64,000 nt of DNA from Cannabis sativa (GCF_029168945.1 NC_083604.1:31429686-31493685); one strand, 5' to 3'; positions 30,302 to 42,519 are shown, numbered from the stretch's first letter. Numbers and translations are program-made. Notes: generated from the sequence alone by a model not told the origin.

Positions 30302-31285
30302 CCTATCACAAGTATCAACCTAATGAATATGGGTATAGAATTTTTAAAATTCTCCCACTCAATTAAGGTAGTGTGAAACTTTATCAAAGAACTTTCATAG
30401 GTATCAAACTTTTACTACAATAGTAAAACGAAATGGAACATACAATGAAGATCAAGGATTTATATTGATAATAGCTAAGTCATTATATTACTTCCATGTT
30501 TAAAGAAAATATGTGTTACATAGGCAATTATGGAATAGACTCCACCCCTAAGTATATACATATAGGGTATTGTGGATAAACTCCACCCCTAAGTATATAG
30601 AGATTATGATCCACCCCTAAAGGTTGTAAAGATCATGATTCTCTAAGTGTGATAGAGTATATGTGGAGTTGAATACTATCCAGAGTTCATTAGATATAAA
30701 AGATCGTTGAACTGCATAATTTTCTTAACTTTTCTCCACCCCTATCAGATCAAAAGATCCTATTAAACAAATTCTTAATAATTGTATTAGAATTAACAAT
30801 TATTAATAAACATAGAAATAGTTTCTAGTGTTTATTTAATATAACTCGATGAAGAGTTGTAAATATTATAGAATTTGCACCAATAATAAAAACACCTACA
30901 CATACAAACATATAAATATAATGTTGGTAATTGTGGTTTAAGATAAAGTAAATGAAGCTCAATCTCAAAAATTGCAATGGTTTGAATTCGAAAATAATAG
31001 AAACTTTATTAATAATAATAAAAAAAATTTATTGCAACAATATGAGAAAAATAGGGATAAATATCCCTAACTAAAATTCGAAATCCAAATTGTCTTTAAA
31101 CTAAAACAATTAATTCAAAAATAGATAAAAGAGCTTCATCTTCATCTGGACGATTTCACCCTTGGTCCAGCTTTCCGATCCAACTCATTTGAGTTCAAGT
31201 AGCTTGGCCTATAAGAAGAAGAAAACAAATAAACAAAGTTAGTCCAGAATCATAAATCCAATTGGATCATAATTCACTAAAACTC
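30302..31285 (-). other. Element D post-gag non-coding region
   Basis: Minus-strand continuation of D after the Tat insertion. Reverse-complement AGGGGTGGA motifs (CCACCCCTA) lie at about 30543-30745, an SDRGGE-like integrase vestige near 30745 and the WIYDSG protease vestige near 31245. No open frame. Confidence 0.6.
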
Positions 31286-32155
31286 TTAAAGTTTATAAAT
31301 AGAAATACCTTGTTTCTTTGCAAGAAGTTTAGGACACTGGGGTTTCCAATGACCTTTCTCATTGTAGTAGAAACACTTTCCTTTAAGTGTAGCATCACCA
31401 AAAGCAGCAGCCTTTTTGTTTTTCATGACTTTTGCACGCTTCTTGGTGTTCTTCCAATTCTTCTTCGATTTGGGTTTAGAAGCAGATGCAATATTTGCTT
31501 CAGGATTTACCGTCCCATTACCATTCCCAGAATTGTGAGGCTTACTCCCTTTCTTCTTGGGTCCTCCAATCAAATTTTCATAAGTTTGAAGGTCATTGAC
31601 TAACTCATGAAAGTCTATGTCCTTCTTATTCATGACATAATTTGATGTGTATGGTAGAAATGCTGGAGTCAGACTATTCAAGATAAGGCTTACTTGAGTA
31701 GTGTGATCCATTTCAGCACCATGATCCTGGGCTTCTTGGAAATAACTTGCCATGAGGAGAACATGATCTCGCACGTTTTGATGGGGTTCCATCCGTGCAT
31801 TGATGTACTTCTTAGTCGCGTCAAAGCGAGATTGAAGTGATGCCCTACCGAATAGCTCATTTAACTTCGTCATAACTTCAGAAGCCTTTTCTGTTTTAGA
31901 AAACCGAGTTTTGAGGGTGTCAACCATGCTGGAAAGCATAAAGTATAGAGCTTTGTCATTTGCTTTCTGCCAACGCTCATACTTTTCTTTCACAGCTTTG
32001 GATGCATTATCCCCAGGCACTTCAGGTGACAGCTCAGTTAAAACAAACAAGGCACTTTCTCCTATGAGAGCAATATTAATGTTCTCATTCCATTTAGGAA
32101 AGTTAGATCCATTTAGCTTATTTTCAGTCAACAGTGATAACATGGAATTCATCAT
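31286..32155 (-). CDS. gag: Copia gag of element D
   Basis: 289 codons, uninterrupted; the only intact gag in the window. N-terminal MLSLLTENKLNGSNFPKWNE is the typical Copia gag start (Asn-Gly-x-Asn-[FY]-x-x-W). A capsid region of the UBN2/retrotran_gag_2 type follows (about residues 60-190). Then comes a Gly/Asn-rich and basic linker and a C-terminal zinc knuckle CFYYNEKGHWKPQC, in which the second Cys of CX2CX4HX4C is Tyr (element A has Cys). The reading stops soon after with IYKL. It would form the particle and bind RNA, but the knuckle may be weakened. It is not fused to pol; only pol vestiges follow. Confidence 0.9.
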   Translation of the reverse strand: MMNSMLSLLTENKLNGSNFPKWNENINIALIGESALFVLTELSPEVPGDNASKAVKEKYERWQKANDKALYFMLSSMVDTLKTRFSKTEKASEVMTKLNELFGRASLQSRFDATKKYINARMEPHQNVRDHVLLMASYFQEAQDHGAEMDHTTQVSLILNSLTPAFLPYTSNYVMNKKDIDFHELVNDLQTYENLIGGPKKKGSKPHNSGNGNGTVNPEANIASASKPKSKKNWKNTKKRAKVMKNKKAAAFGDATLKGKCFYYNEKGHWKPQCPKLLAKKQGISIYKL

Positions 32156-32385
32156 GATAAAACAGGATACTACAAAATAATAGAAATCAACAGATAGAAA
32201 TCAATAATGGTTTAACACAAAATCAATTCAGATATTATAAGCACATAGCAAGTAGGAATGATATGAGAAAATACTAAAAAATTATTCAATCCTAAATAAT
32301 TTCCAAGGTTTTTCAACAAACTGATATCAGTGTCCCGTTTAGGCGAGAGTCAAAGCTACCATCTATTGAATAGAGTTGTCAGCTC
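32156..32385 (-). other. Element D leader, truncated
   Basis: Minus-strand leader upstream of gag with one copy of TTGACTCTCGCCTAAACGG (near 32335-32353). It is cut after AGCTC (32381-32385), where LTR E starts. The hairpin region and PBS are missing from the window. Confidence 0.7.
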
Positions 32386-34282
32386 TGTTAGGTTTTATGC
32401 CCTAAATAAAACTCATTTCAATATAATCAGATTTACTTATTAATATAGATCAGAAATAACATTTAATGTTGCATGGTTCACATGATTTATTTCATGATTA
32501 TATGTACATAATGTATAAATTCATCTGAAACCCTTTTCACATACTTGATCCTGTTTATTGTGCTGTCAACACATTGGAAAGTAAACATGACTATGTGAAT
32601 AAAGTTTCCTAGATTTATCAGACATAGGGTTTTACTGATATGATAATCTACAACAGAGTTTACTTGCATTTGGAGAAGTGCTATGTTCTTTCCAGAGCAT
32701 TGGTTAAAGTAAAGCTCAGGTTGGATGCATGGAGTATGCATCGGAAGGGACCGATATTGAACTTTGACTTAGATTTATTAAACTTACCGTAATATCTATT
32801 CAAGTCAATATCGCCTAGTTGATCCTTGATCAAATGTTCTTAATCCTGTTATGATTAGGCTCAATCTTGAAAGGCTATTCGTGTTCTTTGATTTGTTAGT
32901 TAAGCCTACTTTTAGGTCAGGGTGATACGTACATTTTGGGAACACGGTAGTGCAATTGAGTGGGAGCGCTAGCATAAACATGGAATCTATATCTTCTATC
33001 TGGCGAATAGTAAGCAAAGGATGATCTCCTTCGAGCTTGACCAAACGAACATAAATGGTGGAGTACTCATTTCACATAAGCTGAAATATCATTTATACGA
33101 GGTCAAGTGTTTTAAGGAATAAATACATTGTAGGGTGTAACGGTAATTTAATCCCTTTACAGTGTAGATCATTCATATAGAGGATCATTGATCACATTAG
33201 GATTATAACAATGGATAACTAATGATGTGTCTATATGGTGGAACATATAGAGCATTCTATATACTGAGAGTGCAATTCTAAGTTCTATGCGTGGATTCAA
33301 CGAAGAATTAATAAGTTAGTGAATTTTAGTGCTAAATTCTTGATCTACTTATTGGAAGCTCGGTTATATAGACCCATGGTCCCCGCACTAGTTGAGATAA
33401 TATTGCTTGTAAGACTCATATAATTGGTTTTGATTAATCAATTATAATTCTCAAATTAGACTATGTCTATTTGTGAATTTATTCACTAAGTAAGGGCGAA
33501 ATTGTAAAGAAAGAGTTTATAGGGGCATATTTGTTAATTATTATACTTTGTATGGTTCAATTAATAAATATGATAAATGACAATATTATTTAATAATTAT
33601 TTATAGTTATTAAATAGTTAGAATTGACATTTAAATGGTTGAATTAGAAAATTGTCGTTTTTGAGAAAATCAGATGCAGAAAAGATAAAACTGCAAAATT
33701 ACAAAAAGTGAGGCCCAAATCCACTTGTATAGGGCCAGCTACTTTTGTAGGAAATTGAAAATGATATTTTCATTATTTTAATGCCAAATAATTCAAACCT
33801 AACCCTAGTGGAATGCTATAAATAGATAGTGAAGGCTTCAGGAAATTTACACTTAAATTTCTACACTTCTGATTCAGAAAAAACTGAGCCTTCTCTCTCC
33901 CTATCTGGCTGACCACTCCCTCTCTTCTTTTCTTCTTCAATATTTCGAAATTCTTAGTGTATGAGTAGTGCCCACAAACAGCAAGTGATACCTCAATCAT
34001 AGTGAGGAAGATCGTGAAGAAAGACTTTCAGCAAGAAGGAGGTTTCAGCATCAAAGATTCAGAGAAAGAGATCCAGGTTCAGATATTGATAATGCTCTGC
34101 TACAGAAAGGAATCAAGGGCTAGATATCTAAACGGAAGGAGTCATTATATTCCGCTGCACCCAATGTAAGGTTTCCTAAACTTTATATGTGTTTATTTCA
34201 TCGTTTTAGAAAGTTCATATTTAGGGTGTTAATCAACATACTTGTGAGTAGATCTAAGATCCTGGTAAAATAATTTCCAACA
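32386..34282 (+). repeat. LTR E (type II Copia LTR)
   Basis: 1897 bp, TGTTAGG...TTTCCAACA, with TATA box at 33817-33824. Left flank AGCTC is element D leader; right flank CTAGC (34283-34287) is a different sequence, so the two flanks do not form a TSD. No PBS follows. The partner flank GCTAG is found at 1386-1390 beside the matching LTR at the window start. Confidence 0.85.
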
Positions 34283-35241
34283 CTAGCAACATGATAGGAT
34301 CCATCCAAATGTGTGCCTGTGTGTGCCTATATGTTTATTTTCTTATATAGATGCATATAGGTTGTTGCTAAATAAAATGTCACACCATGATAGATTTTAT
34401 TTAGGTCCATTTAGTTTTTGGACCTATTCAATTAATAACAATTATTTATTTTAAGGTTAAATTCCTCTCTTTTGGGCCTTGTGTGAGAGTTGGGAGCCAT
34501 CGAAGTGGGTACGACATACTGAACCCAGCACCCCCTCACATGAACTACCCCAATTGTGAAGGCCCATTTGCCTGATTTGAATAACTGTACTAGGTTAATT
34601 ATATTAGTTTGACCTAATAAAATTGAATTAGCAACATAATTAACTTTTAAAATATATGAAATTTATTTTGCATTTTAATATTTTAAAGTTAATTTTAAGA
34701 AAAACATTTTTACTTTTAGATATTATTTCTAGACGAACTATTTGTATTTTTCTTGTATTTAATTAAATAAAGAATTTTAACTAACTAGATTCTTTCTGGA
34801 ACTTATTTAATTAAATATTCCTATTTAAGTTATAAATTAGTTATTTTAACTGATTTTTAATATCTAACTTAAATTTGAATATTTTATTACATTGAGTACA
34901 CCCTATACACGTATCATAAATCTTTACTGAATGTGACATTAAATTTAAAATTAAGTTGAGGAATCCTAGGCATTAGTTATTAAAGATTCTTAAGATATCT
35001 TTTAAGTTAGTTTTAAACTTAAAATGGAATATTTTTCAAATTAAGTGGTTACAACTTAATTTTTGATATTTAATTAAATCTAAATTTGAAAATATTTAAG
35101 TTTTAGATATTTTTTTTCTATACAACTTAAATTAGATATTTTTTCAAATTTTTGTTCAAGAGATACTTAGTCAAATAAGATATTTTCTAGATAGTTATTT
35201 CGAGACTACTTATTATTTCTAATATTTAAATAGAAAAATAT
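34283..35241. repeat. Palindrome, left arm
   Basis: Copia leader-type sequence that recurs in reverse complement at 35267-35878 and 45240-45537. The left arm carries about 50-60 extra bases near 34890-34945. Homologous single-orientation sequence is at 51650-52600 (plus) and 60350-60720 (minus). No gene seen. Confidence 0.8.
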
Positions 35242-35266
35242 TATACATTGTGAAATTAATTATTTA

Positions 35267-35878
35267 AATATTTTCCTATTTAAATATTAGAAATAATAAG
35301 TAGTCTAGAAATAACTATCTAGAAAATATCTTATTTGACTAAGTATCTCTTGAACAAAAATTTGAAAAAATATCTAATTTAAGTTGTATAGAAAAAAAAA
35401 ATCTAAAACTTAAATATTTTCAAATTTAGATTTAATTAAATATCAAAAATTAAGTTGTAACCACTTAATTTGAAAAATATTCCATTTTAAGTTTAAAACT
35501 AACTTAAAAGATATCTTAAGAATCTTTAATAACTAATGCCTAGGATTCCTCAACTTAATTTTAAATTTAAATAAACTATTCAAATTTAAGTTAGATATTA
35601 AAAATCATTTAAAATAACTAATTTATAACTTAAATAGGAATATCTAATTAAATAAGTTCCAAAAATAATCTAGTTAGTTAAAATTCTTTATTTAATTAAA
35701 TACAAGAAAAATACAAATAGTTTGTCTAGAAATAATATCTAAAACTAAAAATGTTTTTCTTAAAATTAACTTTAAAATATTAAAATGAAAATAAATTTCA
35801 TATATTTGAAAAGTTAATTATGTTGCTAATTCAATTTTATTAGGTCAAACTAATATAATTAACCTAGTACAGTTATTC
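35267..35878. repeat. Palindrome, right arm, inner part
   Basis: Reverse complement of the inner left arm, starting after a spacer of about 25 bp (35242-35266). Interrupted at TATTC (35874-35878) by the Del/Tekay element; the arm resumes after the second TATTC at 45240. Confidence 0.8.
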
Positions 35879-38181
35879 TGTAAAGCCCGCTTAGTTAATT
35901 TGGAAATTATCAGTTAATTATGAAATTATTTATAGCTATTTAAATAATTTATTATACTGTTATTTATGGAATTAAGAAATGCATGGTTATGTTATTCAGT
36001 AGTTTTCATATTTTGCATTTCCGGTGCCCGGTATTTTGGAACTCGGCGTTTGGCTCAGTAGAAATCACAACTTAGCATGTTATTAGTTTGGGACAGTTTA
36101 TTAGACATTGGGAATGTCAGGAATGGCCGGGAATTTAGAATTTCCCAAAAATACCCCTTTAGTTTGATTTATGTGGTTTTAAGGTTGAGGGGCAAAATGG
36201 TCTTTTTGCCCCATTAGTGTTTTGTCTTATGTGAGTTTATTAAATGAAAATTAAATATTTATTTAATGTTTACTTGGCTGAAATAATGTGTTATATGCCT
36301 TAAAACCCTTTTTCTCTCAATTTACACTTAGAAAAGAAAAATAGAATTTTCAAAAAAAAAAAAAAAACACTCAAAGCTCTCTCTCTCTTTTCGGCCAAGG
36401 CTTGGCTGCTAGGGCTGGGATTTTTCCTGCTCAATCTTGTGATTTTCATCCTCTTTTTGTGTAATCTAATCAAGGTTTGATCTCTTAGAACTTTCCCTTT
36501 GTGTTTTCTTGAATTTTATGAAAATTTGATGAAATGCATGCTTGTTAAATTGAAGTTGTTGCTGCTGTGTTTTGTTGTTAATTTCTGGGGTGTAAGCATG
36601 TTAAATTGAGGTGAATTAAGCTGTTAGAAATGCATGTAGGCTACCTTGTTTCAAGTTTGAATTTTCTAGCTCAAAAATATAAATTTTGGTGAAAATGTTG
36701 TGAATCTGCTGCTGTGTTGTTGTTATTGTATTAAATTGTTTTCAGAGGCTTAGATAAGCTTGATTAAGTAGAACTAAGCTAGTGGAATGCATGATTAGGT
36801 GGTTTTGCTCAAGTTTGAGTTTAGAACTCAAAGCTTGAGCTCCAATGGCATTTTTCGTGTGTTGAGGTTTCTGGGTTGTTTTGATGCCTTGGATATGTTC
36901 TAGGGAACGTATAGAACATGTCTGGAAAGTTTGAATCAATTTGGGGTTGAATTGGTTGAGATATGAAAATTTGATTGTTGCTGCCTGCGAGGAACCGGAA
37001 TTCCGGTTGTGCATCCCATTCGGATGGGGGTCCCGATTTCCCAGCACCGGAATTCCGGTTGGGCAACCGGTCTACCGGTTGGGGAATTTTCAGAAACCCT
37101 AGTTTTCCTCGTTTTTATGTTTTAGGGGGTATTGCCATGCTTTTTATCGATAGGGAAACTTTTAGTTCCTAGTTTTAGTCCCCCAGAAGTGATTTAGCGT
37201 GTCACTTATAGCGTTGTGATTTTTATGGTTTAGGAGCCTGTAATCCGCCGTCACTAAAGTTCCGGTCGAGTTGGCCAAGCACACCTGAATTCGGAATCCA
37301 GGTAAGATTAGTATAACAGTATGCATATGTAGATTACATGTTTAGCATGCATGTAGGAAGCCTATTAGATTACATTAGTTATGTATGTTGGCTTCGAACC
37401 ATCCAACCCTGTCACGTCGAGACAGCCGGAGTATGACCAAGAATGAGTATGACCCTTGACCGATCAGCCGACACTTGGTTGGTGGTTCCGTACTATTGAC
37501 GTACCCCGTCGGTACAGCCGGAGTATTACCAAGAATGGAGTATGACCGGCTCGACCGATCGAGGAGGATATAGTAACACGTCGGTACAGGCCGGAGTATG
37601 ACCATCACCGAGTATGACCGGCTCGACCGATCATGCCGTTACGTGTCAATAGTACCGTCCCTATGAACGTTCGTAACTCGGCACCATGTTGGACATGGCG
37701 GTAGTGGCTCGGCATCGTGTTGGACACGGCGATGAAGCGGGACTCGCATCGTGTTGGACACGGCAGTTAGAATTATGTATGAGTATTATTATGCTTTTCT
37801 TACTGAGTCTGTCGACTCACAGTTCTACGTTTATGTGTAGGTAAAGGCAAGGCTAAAGCTGATGGACCGTGAGCGAGCTTATGAAGATTGTACATGTCGG
37901 GGCGGTTAGGCCTGGAGCGTACGATCATCGGGACAGCGAGGCTGATTTTGTCACTGGTCGTTAGACGACATTTATTTTATGTATCAGTTAATCAGTTAAA
38001 TCTTTTGTAAATGATTTTGTAATCGGGATCCCGAGTCTTTTTGTAATTATATTTTTACAAGTTTAATTTAAAAGAAAAATTTTAATTAATCACGTTTTTC
38101 CATAAACCTCGTTGATTAGCAACGAGCTGCACAGCATGTTTAAAAATCACGTAATACGCCTATGCTAGTTAGGGTGTTACA
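35879..38181 (+). repeat. 5' LTR of Del/Tekay element
   Basis: 2303 bp, TGTAAAGCCC...GGTGTTACA. Contains ACCGGAATTCCGGT palindromes near 36993 and 37050, an ACCGGTCTACCGGT inverted pair near 37066, and a small tandem repeat built on GGAGTATGACC and CGTGTTGGACA units (about 37410-37765). Confidence 0.9.
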
Positions 38182-38184
38182 ATT

Positions 38185-38197
38185 TGGTATTAGAGCC
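38185..38197 (+). promoter_or_regulatory. Primer-binding site of Del/Tekay element
   Basis: TGGTATTAGAGCC, three bases after the LTR. Matches the initiator-tRNA-Met site TGGTATCAGAGCC with one C-to-T change. Confidence 0.85.
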
Positions 38198-38462
38198 GCC
38201 AGGTTGTCTTCCGAAGATCGTCACGACATGTACAATCATCATCAGCAGTTAGCTCGGTTCACGGTTCAGTAAGCCTTTATTGCTTTCGTAGTTTATTTTA
38301 TTCAGTTATGAAAAAGAAAAGCCTGTTAGGAAGCATGTTAGTAGCCTGATAGTAGAATAGGCGCATGTTTCGTTTTTAATTTCCAAATTAAGCGGTATTA
38401 GTAAGCTCTCGATGATCGTGACCTGAAGTGCCAACTCGGGATTTCGAGGCGGTTCAGACTAG

Positions 38463-39309
38463 ATGGATGCCAGACGAAATATTAGGAGTCAGGGCATCTC
38501 AGTCGGGTCAGATCAAGGTCGAGGAGCTCAGTTCCCCTCAAGTGCTATGGGCCGAGGTAGAGGTCCCAGGGGCAGGGTTCGCGGTTGGAGTGATGTTAAC
38601 TCGCCGCAGGCTGCCCAAGTCAATCAGGAAGCCCAGAATTGGGGAGTTAGGTTTGCTGAAATGCAAGCCCGGATTGAAAGAGCAAGACCTCAAGATTCAG
38701 AGGTTGAGACAGCAGGGTGCTCCCGTAGTTCCAGTGCCTGTAGTTCCAGTGGCACCTGCCCCTGCTGCCTAGGCCGAGATAGTGGTGGCGGCTAATAGAT
38801 TGGAACCCCTGTATGAACGGTTCCAGAAGCAAGCACCTCCAGTTTTCCTGGGAGGTCCGGACGTGATGAAAGCCGAGCAGTGGCTGACGGTGATTACCAA
38901 GAACCTGAACTTCATGGGTGTCACCGGTAATGACAGAGTGGTGTGTGCCACTTTCCAGTTTCAAGTGGACGCTCTGGTCTGGTGGGACATGGTGTCTCAG
39001 ATCCATGACGTCATCACTATGACCTGGGAAAGGTTCTAGGAACTTTTCGGCGCTAAATATTATAACGAGGCGGTCAGAAGTGCAAAGAGGAAAGGGTTCG
39101 CCCACCTGACCCAGCGAGAGAATATGAGCATGACGGAATATATTACTCAGTTCAATCGGTTGGCGAGGTTAGCCTCGGGATTCGTGCCAACCGATTTCAG
39201 TAAGAAAGAAAAATATCTTGATGGACTTGATGTGAATATCAAGTATGACCTTATGACCACTACCGACGATAAGACCATCTATGCTGAGATGGCGGAGAAA
39301 GCATGGTGA
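38463..39309 (+). pseudogene. Del/Tekay gag, broken
   Basis: Start MDARRNIRSQGISVG at 38463, with an N-terminal Arg/Gly-rich GRGRGPRGR stretch. The frame shifts near 38680 into IQRLRQQGAPVVPV. Stops follow at TAG 38770-38772 and TAG 39037-39039. The capsid domain is clear: FLGGPDVMKAEQWL, WWDMV, FNRLARLASGFVP. Another stop is TGA 39307-39309. After this the sequence is scrambled and the CCHC knuckle is not recognisable as a unit. The two TAGs sit where a Gln (CAG) would fit. Confidence 0.85.
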
Positions 39310-39570
39310 GTTGAGGGCGCAGTTAGATGTATGTGGAATCAGTTAGGACTCTGGAATGTGGCGGGGCTCCTACCCCTCCTGCGTCAGGTTTCAGCAGGGG
39401 AGGTAGTGGTTCGGCCATGGACTGGAGGAGGAAATCATCCACTGCATCCGGGGGCTCGAGGCAGAACAAGAGGTTCCGAGGGAACCAGAATCAAGGTGGT
39501 CGTCAGGGTAGTGTTAAGACCCGTTTTTCCTACTGGAGTGTCTCATTAGTAAGAGGCATCCTCTGGGTGA

Positions 39571-40530
39571 GTGTTTAGGTCAAGGATGTCTTGTGTGGCA
39601 GCCAGAGTCTTTAGAAAATTGGAAAGATCGTATGATAGATATGAATCAGGGTTTGGAACCCTTTTACCTGGCGGAGAATTGGTTATCTCCAATAGGTGGA
39701 TTAGGTTTATGCCGATCAGGATAGATGGTAGAGAGTTAAGTGCTGACTTGATAGAGATGAGTTTAGTAGACTTCGACATTATTTTAGGAATGGATTTCCT
39801 ATCTAAATATTCGGCGAGCATCGATTGTAAAAGGAAGATGGTGGTCTTCCAACCGGAAAGTGAGGAACCATTTGTGTTTGTTGGTTCAGTTCAGGGATCT
39901 TGGATCCCGGTGATCTCGGCTATGTCAGCTAGAGAATTGTTGCACGGCGGTTGCTTAGGGTTTCTAGCCGTGGTGGTGGACACCACTCGGCCAGATACCA
40001 TTCGGCCAGAGGACATCAGGGTGGTTCGGGAATTTTTGGATGTTTTTCCCGAAGAACTTCCAGGGTTACCACCTCAGCGGGAGATTGATTTCGTGATTGA
40101 CTTGGCACCAGGGGTGGAACCGGTTTCCAAAGCCCCGTATAGGATGGCTCCAGCTGAACCTGAGGAATTAAAGATTCAGCTCCAAGGGTTGCTTGACCTA
40201 GGGTTTATTCGGCCCAGTGTGTCACCCTGGGGAGCCCCGGTTTTATTCGTCAAGAAGAAAGATGGATCTATGAGAATGTGCATTGACTACAGGGAATTGA
40301 ACAAGCTGACGGTGAAGAATAAATATCCATTACCTAGGATCGATGATTTGCTCGATCAGCTTCAGGGGAAGACGGTCTTTTCTAAGATTGATCTCCGTTC
40401 GGGTTATCATCAGTTGAGAATCCGAGAGGAGGACATTCCGAAGACGGCTTTCCGCACTAGGTATGGACATTACGAGTTTCTGGTTATGTCATTCGGACTA
40501 ACCAATGCTCCCGCGGATTCATGGACCTGA
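39571..40530 (+). pseudogene. Del/Tekay protease remnant and RT N-terminal half
   Basis: 319 codons. The first ~110 residues are the rear part of a retropepsin ([23 protein letters not shown]), but the D-S/T-G active site is absent: the text jumps from knuckle-region remains into post-active-site sequence, a deletion near 39560-39640. RT begins near residue 150 with [15 protein letters not shown], then [29 protein letters not shown] and [12 protein letters not shown]. The frame is lost after FGLTNAPA near 40515, where about one base is missing, and continues in the next entry. Confidence 0.88.
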
Positions 40531-42269
40531 TGAATAGAGTATTCAAGGATTTCCTCGATATCTGTGTGATTGTGTTTATCGACGACATCCTCGTGTACTC
40601 TCAATCAGAAGAGGAGCATGAGTTACATCTTCAGATGGTACTGCAACGGCTTCGAGAACATAAGCTTTATGCCAAGTTCAAGAAATGTGAGTTCTGGTTA
40701 TCTCAAGTGTCCTTCCTAGGGCACATTGTGAGCAAAGATGGGATCAAGGTGGATCCCGGGAAGATTGAATCCGTCAAGGATTGGCCGAGACCGAAGACAG
40801 TGACAGAGATCAGAAGCTTCTTGGGTTTAGCTGGGTACTACCGTAGGTTCGTCGAAGGGCTCTCTAAAATTTCAATGCCCCTAACCGAGCTTACAAAGAA
40901 GAATCAGAGATTTATTTGGTCAGACAAGTGCGAAGCCAGTTTTCAGGAGCTAAAACAGAGGTTGATTACCGCTCCAGTACTAGCTTTGCCTTCGGACAAG
41001 GAGAAGTTCGTAGTTTACTGTGACGCATCCAAACAGGGTTTGGGGAGTGTATTGATGCAAGCCGATCGGGTCATCGCTTATGCCTCCCGTCAGTTAAAGG
41101 ATTATGAACAGCGATACCCGACTCATGATCTAGAGTTGGCCGCAGTGGTTTTTGCATTGAAGATTTGGCGGCATTACCTTTACGGGGTGAAGTGTGAGAT
41201 CTATACCGACCATAAAAGTCTCAAGTATTTCTATATTCAGAGGGATTTGAATATGAGACAAAGGCGTTGGTTGGAATTAGTGAAGGATTACGATTGTGAG
41301 ATCCTCTATCACCCCGGAAAAGCCAATGTTGTGGCCGATGCCCTGAGCAGAAAGGGTCCCGGGCAAGTAGCTAGTATGGTTCAGATCTCACCTCAGCTAG
41401 CAGAGGATATGGTTAGATCCAGCATTGAGTTTGTGGTAGGTCAGCTTCACAACTTAACGCTGCAATCTGATCTGTTGGAAAGAATAAAAGTCGCTCAGAT
41501 GACAGATCCAGAGTTAGTAAAGGCTCGAGACGAAGTGTTGGCTGGTCAAGCCAAGGACTTTTCAGTGTCAGATAGTGGGATGCTTTTGTATAAAGCCAGG
41601 GTTTGTGTTCCGAACAGTGTGGAACTTAGAAATGAGATCTTTGAGGAGGCTCATTCTACCCCGTATTCTCTGCATCCCGGCACCACTAAGATGTACCAAG
41701 ATTTGAAACCGTACTTCTGGTGGAGCGGTATGAAGAAGAATTTGGTAGAATTCATTTCGAGATGCCTCACTTGTCAGCAGATTAAGGCTGAACATCAGAG
41801 ACCAGCAGGGTTGTTGCAGCCTTTAACCCTACCAAAATGGAAATGGAAAGATATCACGATGGATTTTGTGGTCGGGTTACCTAGGACCACGGGTTTATTT
41901 GATTCCATCTGGGTAGTGGTGGATCGATTTACGAAATCTGCTCATTTTCTGCCGGTTAGAACAACATTTTCAGTGGATCAGTTGGCAGAACTGTATGTCA
42001 GAGAGATAGTAAGACTTCATGGGGTACCGAAGTCTATAGTTTCGGACAGGGATCCGAAGTTCACCTCCAAATTTTGGCAAAGTTTGCAACGGGCAATGGG
42101 TACAAAGCTGAAATTTAGTACAGCATTCCATCCTCAGACAGATGGTCAGTCCGAAAGGACAATTCAGATATTGGAGGACATGTTGAGAGCCTGTGTTATG
42201 GACTTTGAAGGCTCATGGAATAAGTATCTACCGTTGATAGAATTTTCGTACAACAACAAGCTATCGTAG
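40521..42269 (+). pseudogene. Del/Tekay RT C-half, RNase H and integrase
   Basis: 582 codons continuing pol in another frame. RT active site FIDDILVYS (residues ~19-27). RNase [14 protein letters not shown] with downstream TDHKSLKYF and VVADALSRK. Integrase zinc site H...H...CLTCQQIK, then a complete catalytic triad in [18 protein letters not shown] and [10 protein letters not shown]. The frame breaks near 42260; the following ~360 bases still show MAPYELLYGRKC in another frame, a deletion near 42400 and stops. This is the best preserved catalytic module in the window but it is not joined to an intact RT. Confidence 0.9.
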
Positions 42270-42519
42270 TACGATAGGGATGGCTCCCTATGAACTGTTA
42301 TACGGTAGGAAATGTAGATCCCCTATCCACTGGGATGAGACAGGGGAGAGAAAATACCTAGGTCCAGAGTCAGTGCAGCGGACCAATGAGGCTATAGAGA
42401 AGACAGAAGAGTTACGCAGATCCGAAACGTAGAGATGTTGAGTTCCAAGTAGGGGACCATGTGTTTTTACGGGTATCTCCGATGAAGGGGATTAAATGAT
42501 TCGGGAAAAGAGGCAAGTT

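Larger units (their letters stand above)
14048..32385 (-). mobile_element. Copia element D, gag-only, split by a Tat element and 5'-truncated
   Basis: Minus-strand element: 3' LTR 14048-15940, distal internal part 15941-16786, Tat insertion 16787-30301, internal part 30302-31285, gag 31286-32155 and leader to 32385. The leader breaks off inside its hairpin/repeat region, where LTR E begins. The left flank is GTCAG (14043-14047); the homologous site at 49351-49355 is GTTAG. Same architecture as element A: gag only, with pol vestiges. Confidence 0.82.

Noticed and set aside
33773..34000. Minus-strand 75-codon frame at the end of LTR E
   Set aside because: Covers the TATA box and R/U5 part of the LTR; non-coding in other copies.
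34283..35878. Palindrome as a foldback or MITE-type DNA transposon
   Set aside because: The arms are ordinary Copia leader sequence also found in single orientation (51650-52600); no target duplication around the arms.
36350..36390. A-run followed by TCTCTC as a microsatellite locus or poly-A tail of a retroposed gene
   Set aside because: Present at the same place in both Del/Tekay LTRs (43378-43412); part of the LTR.
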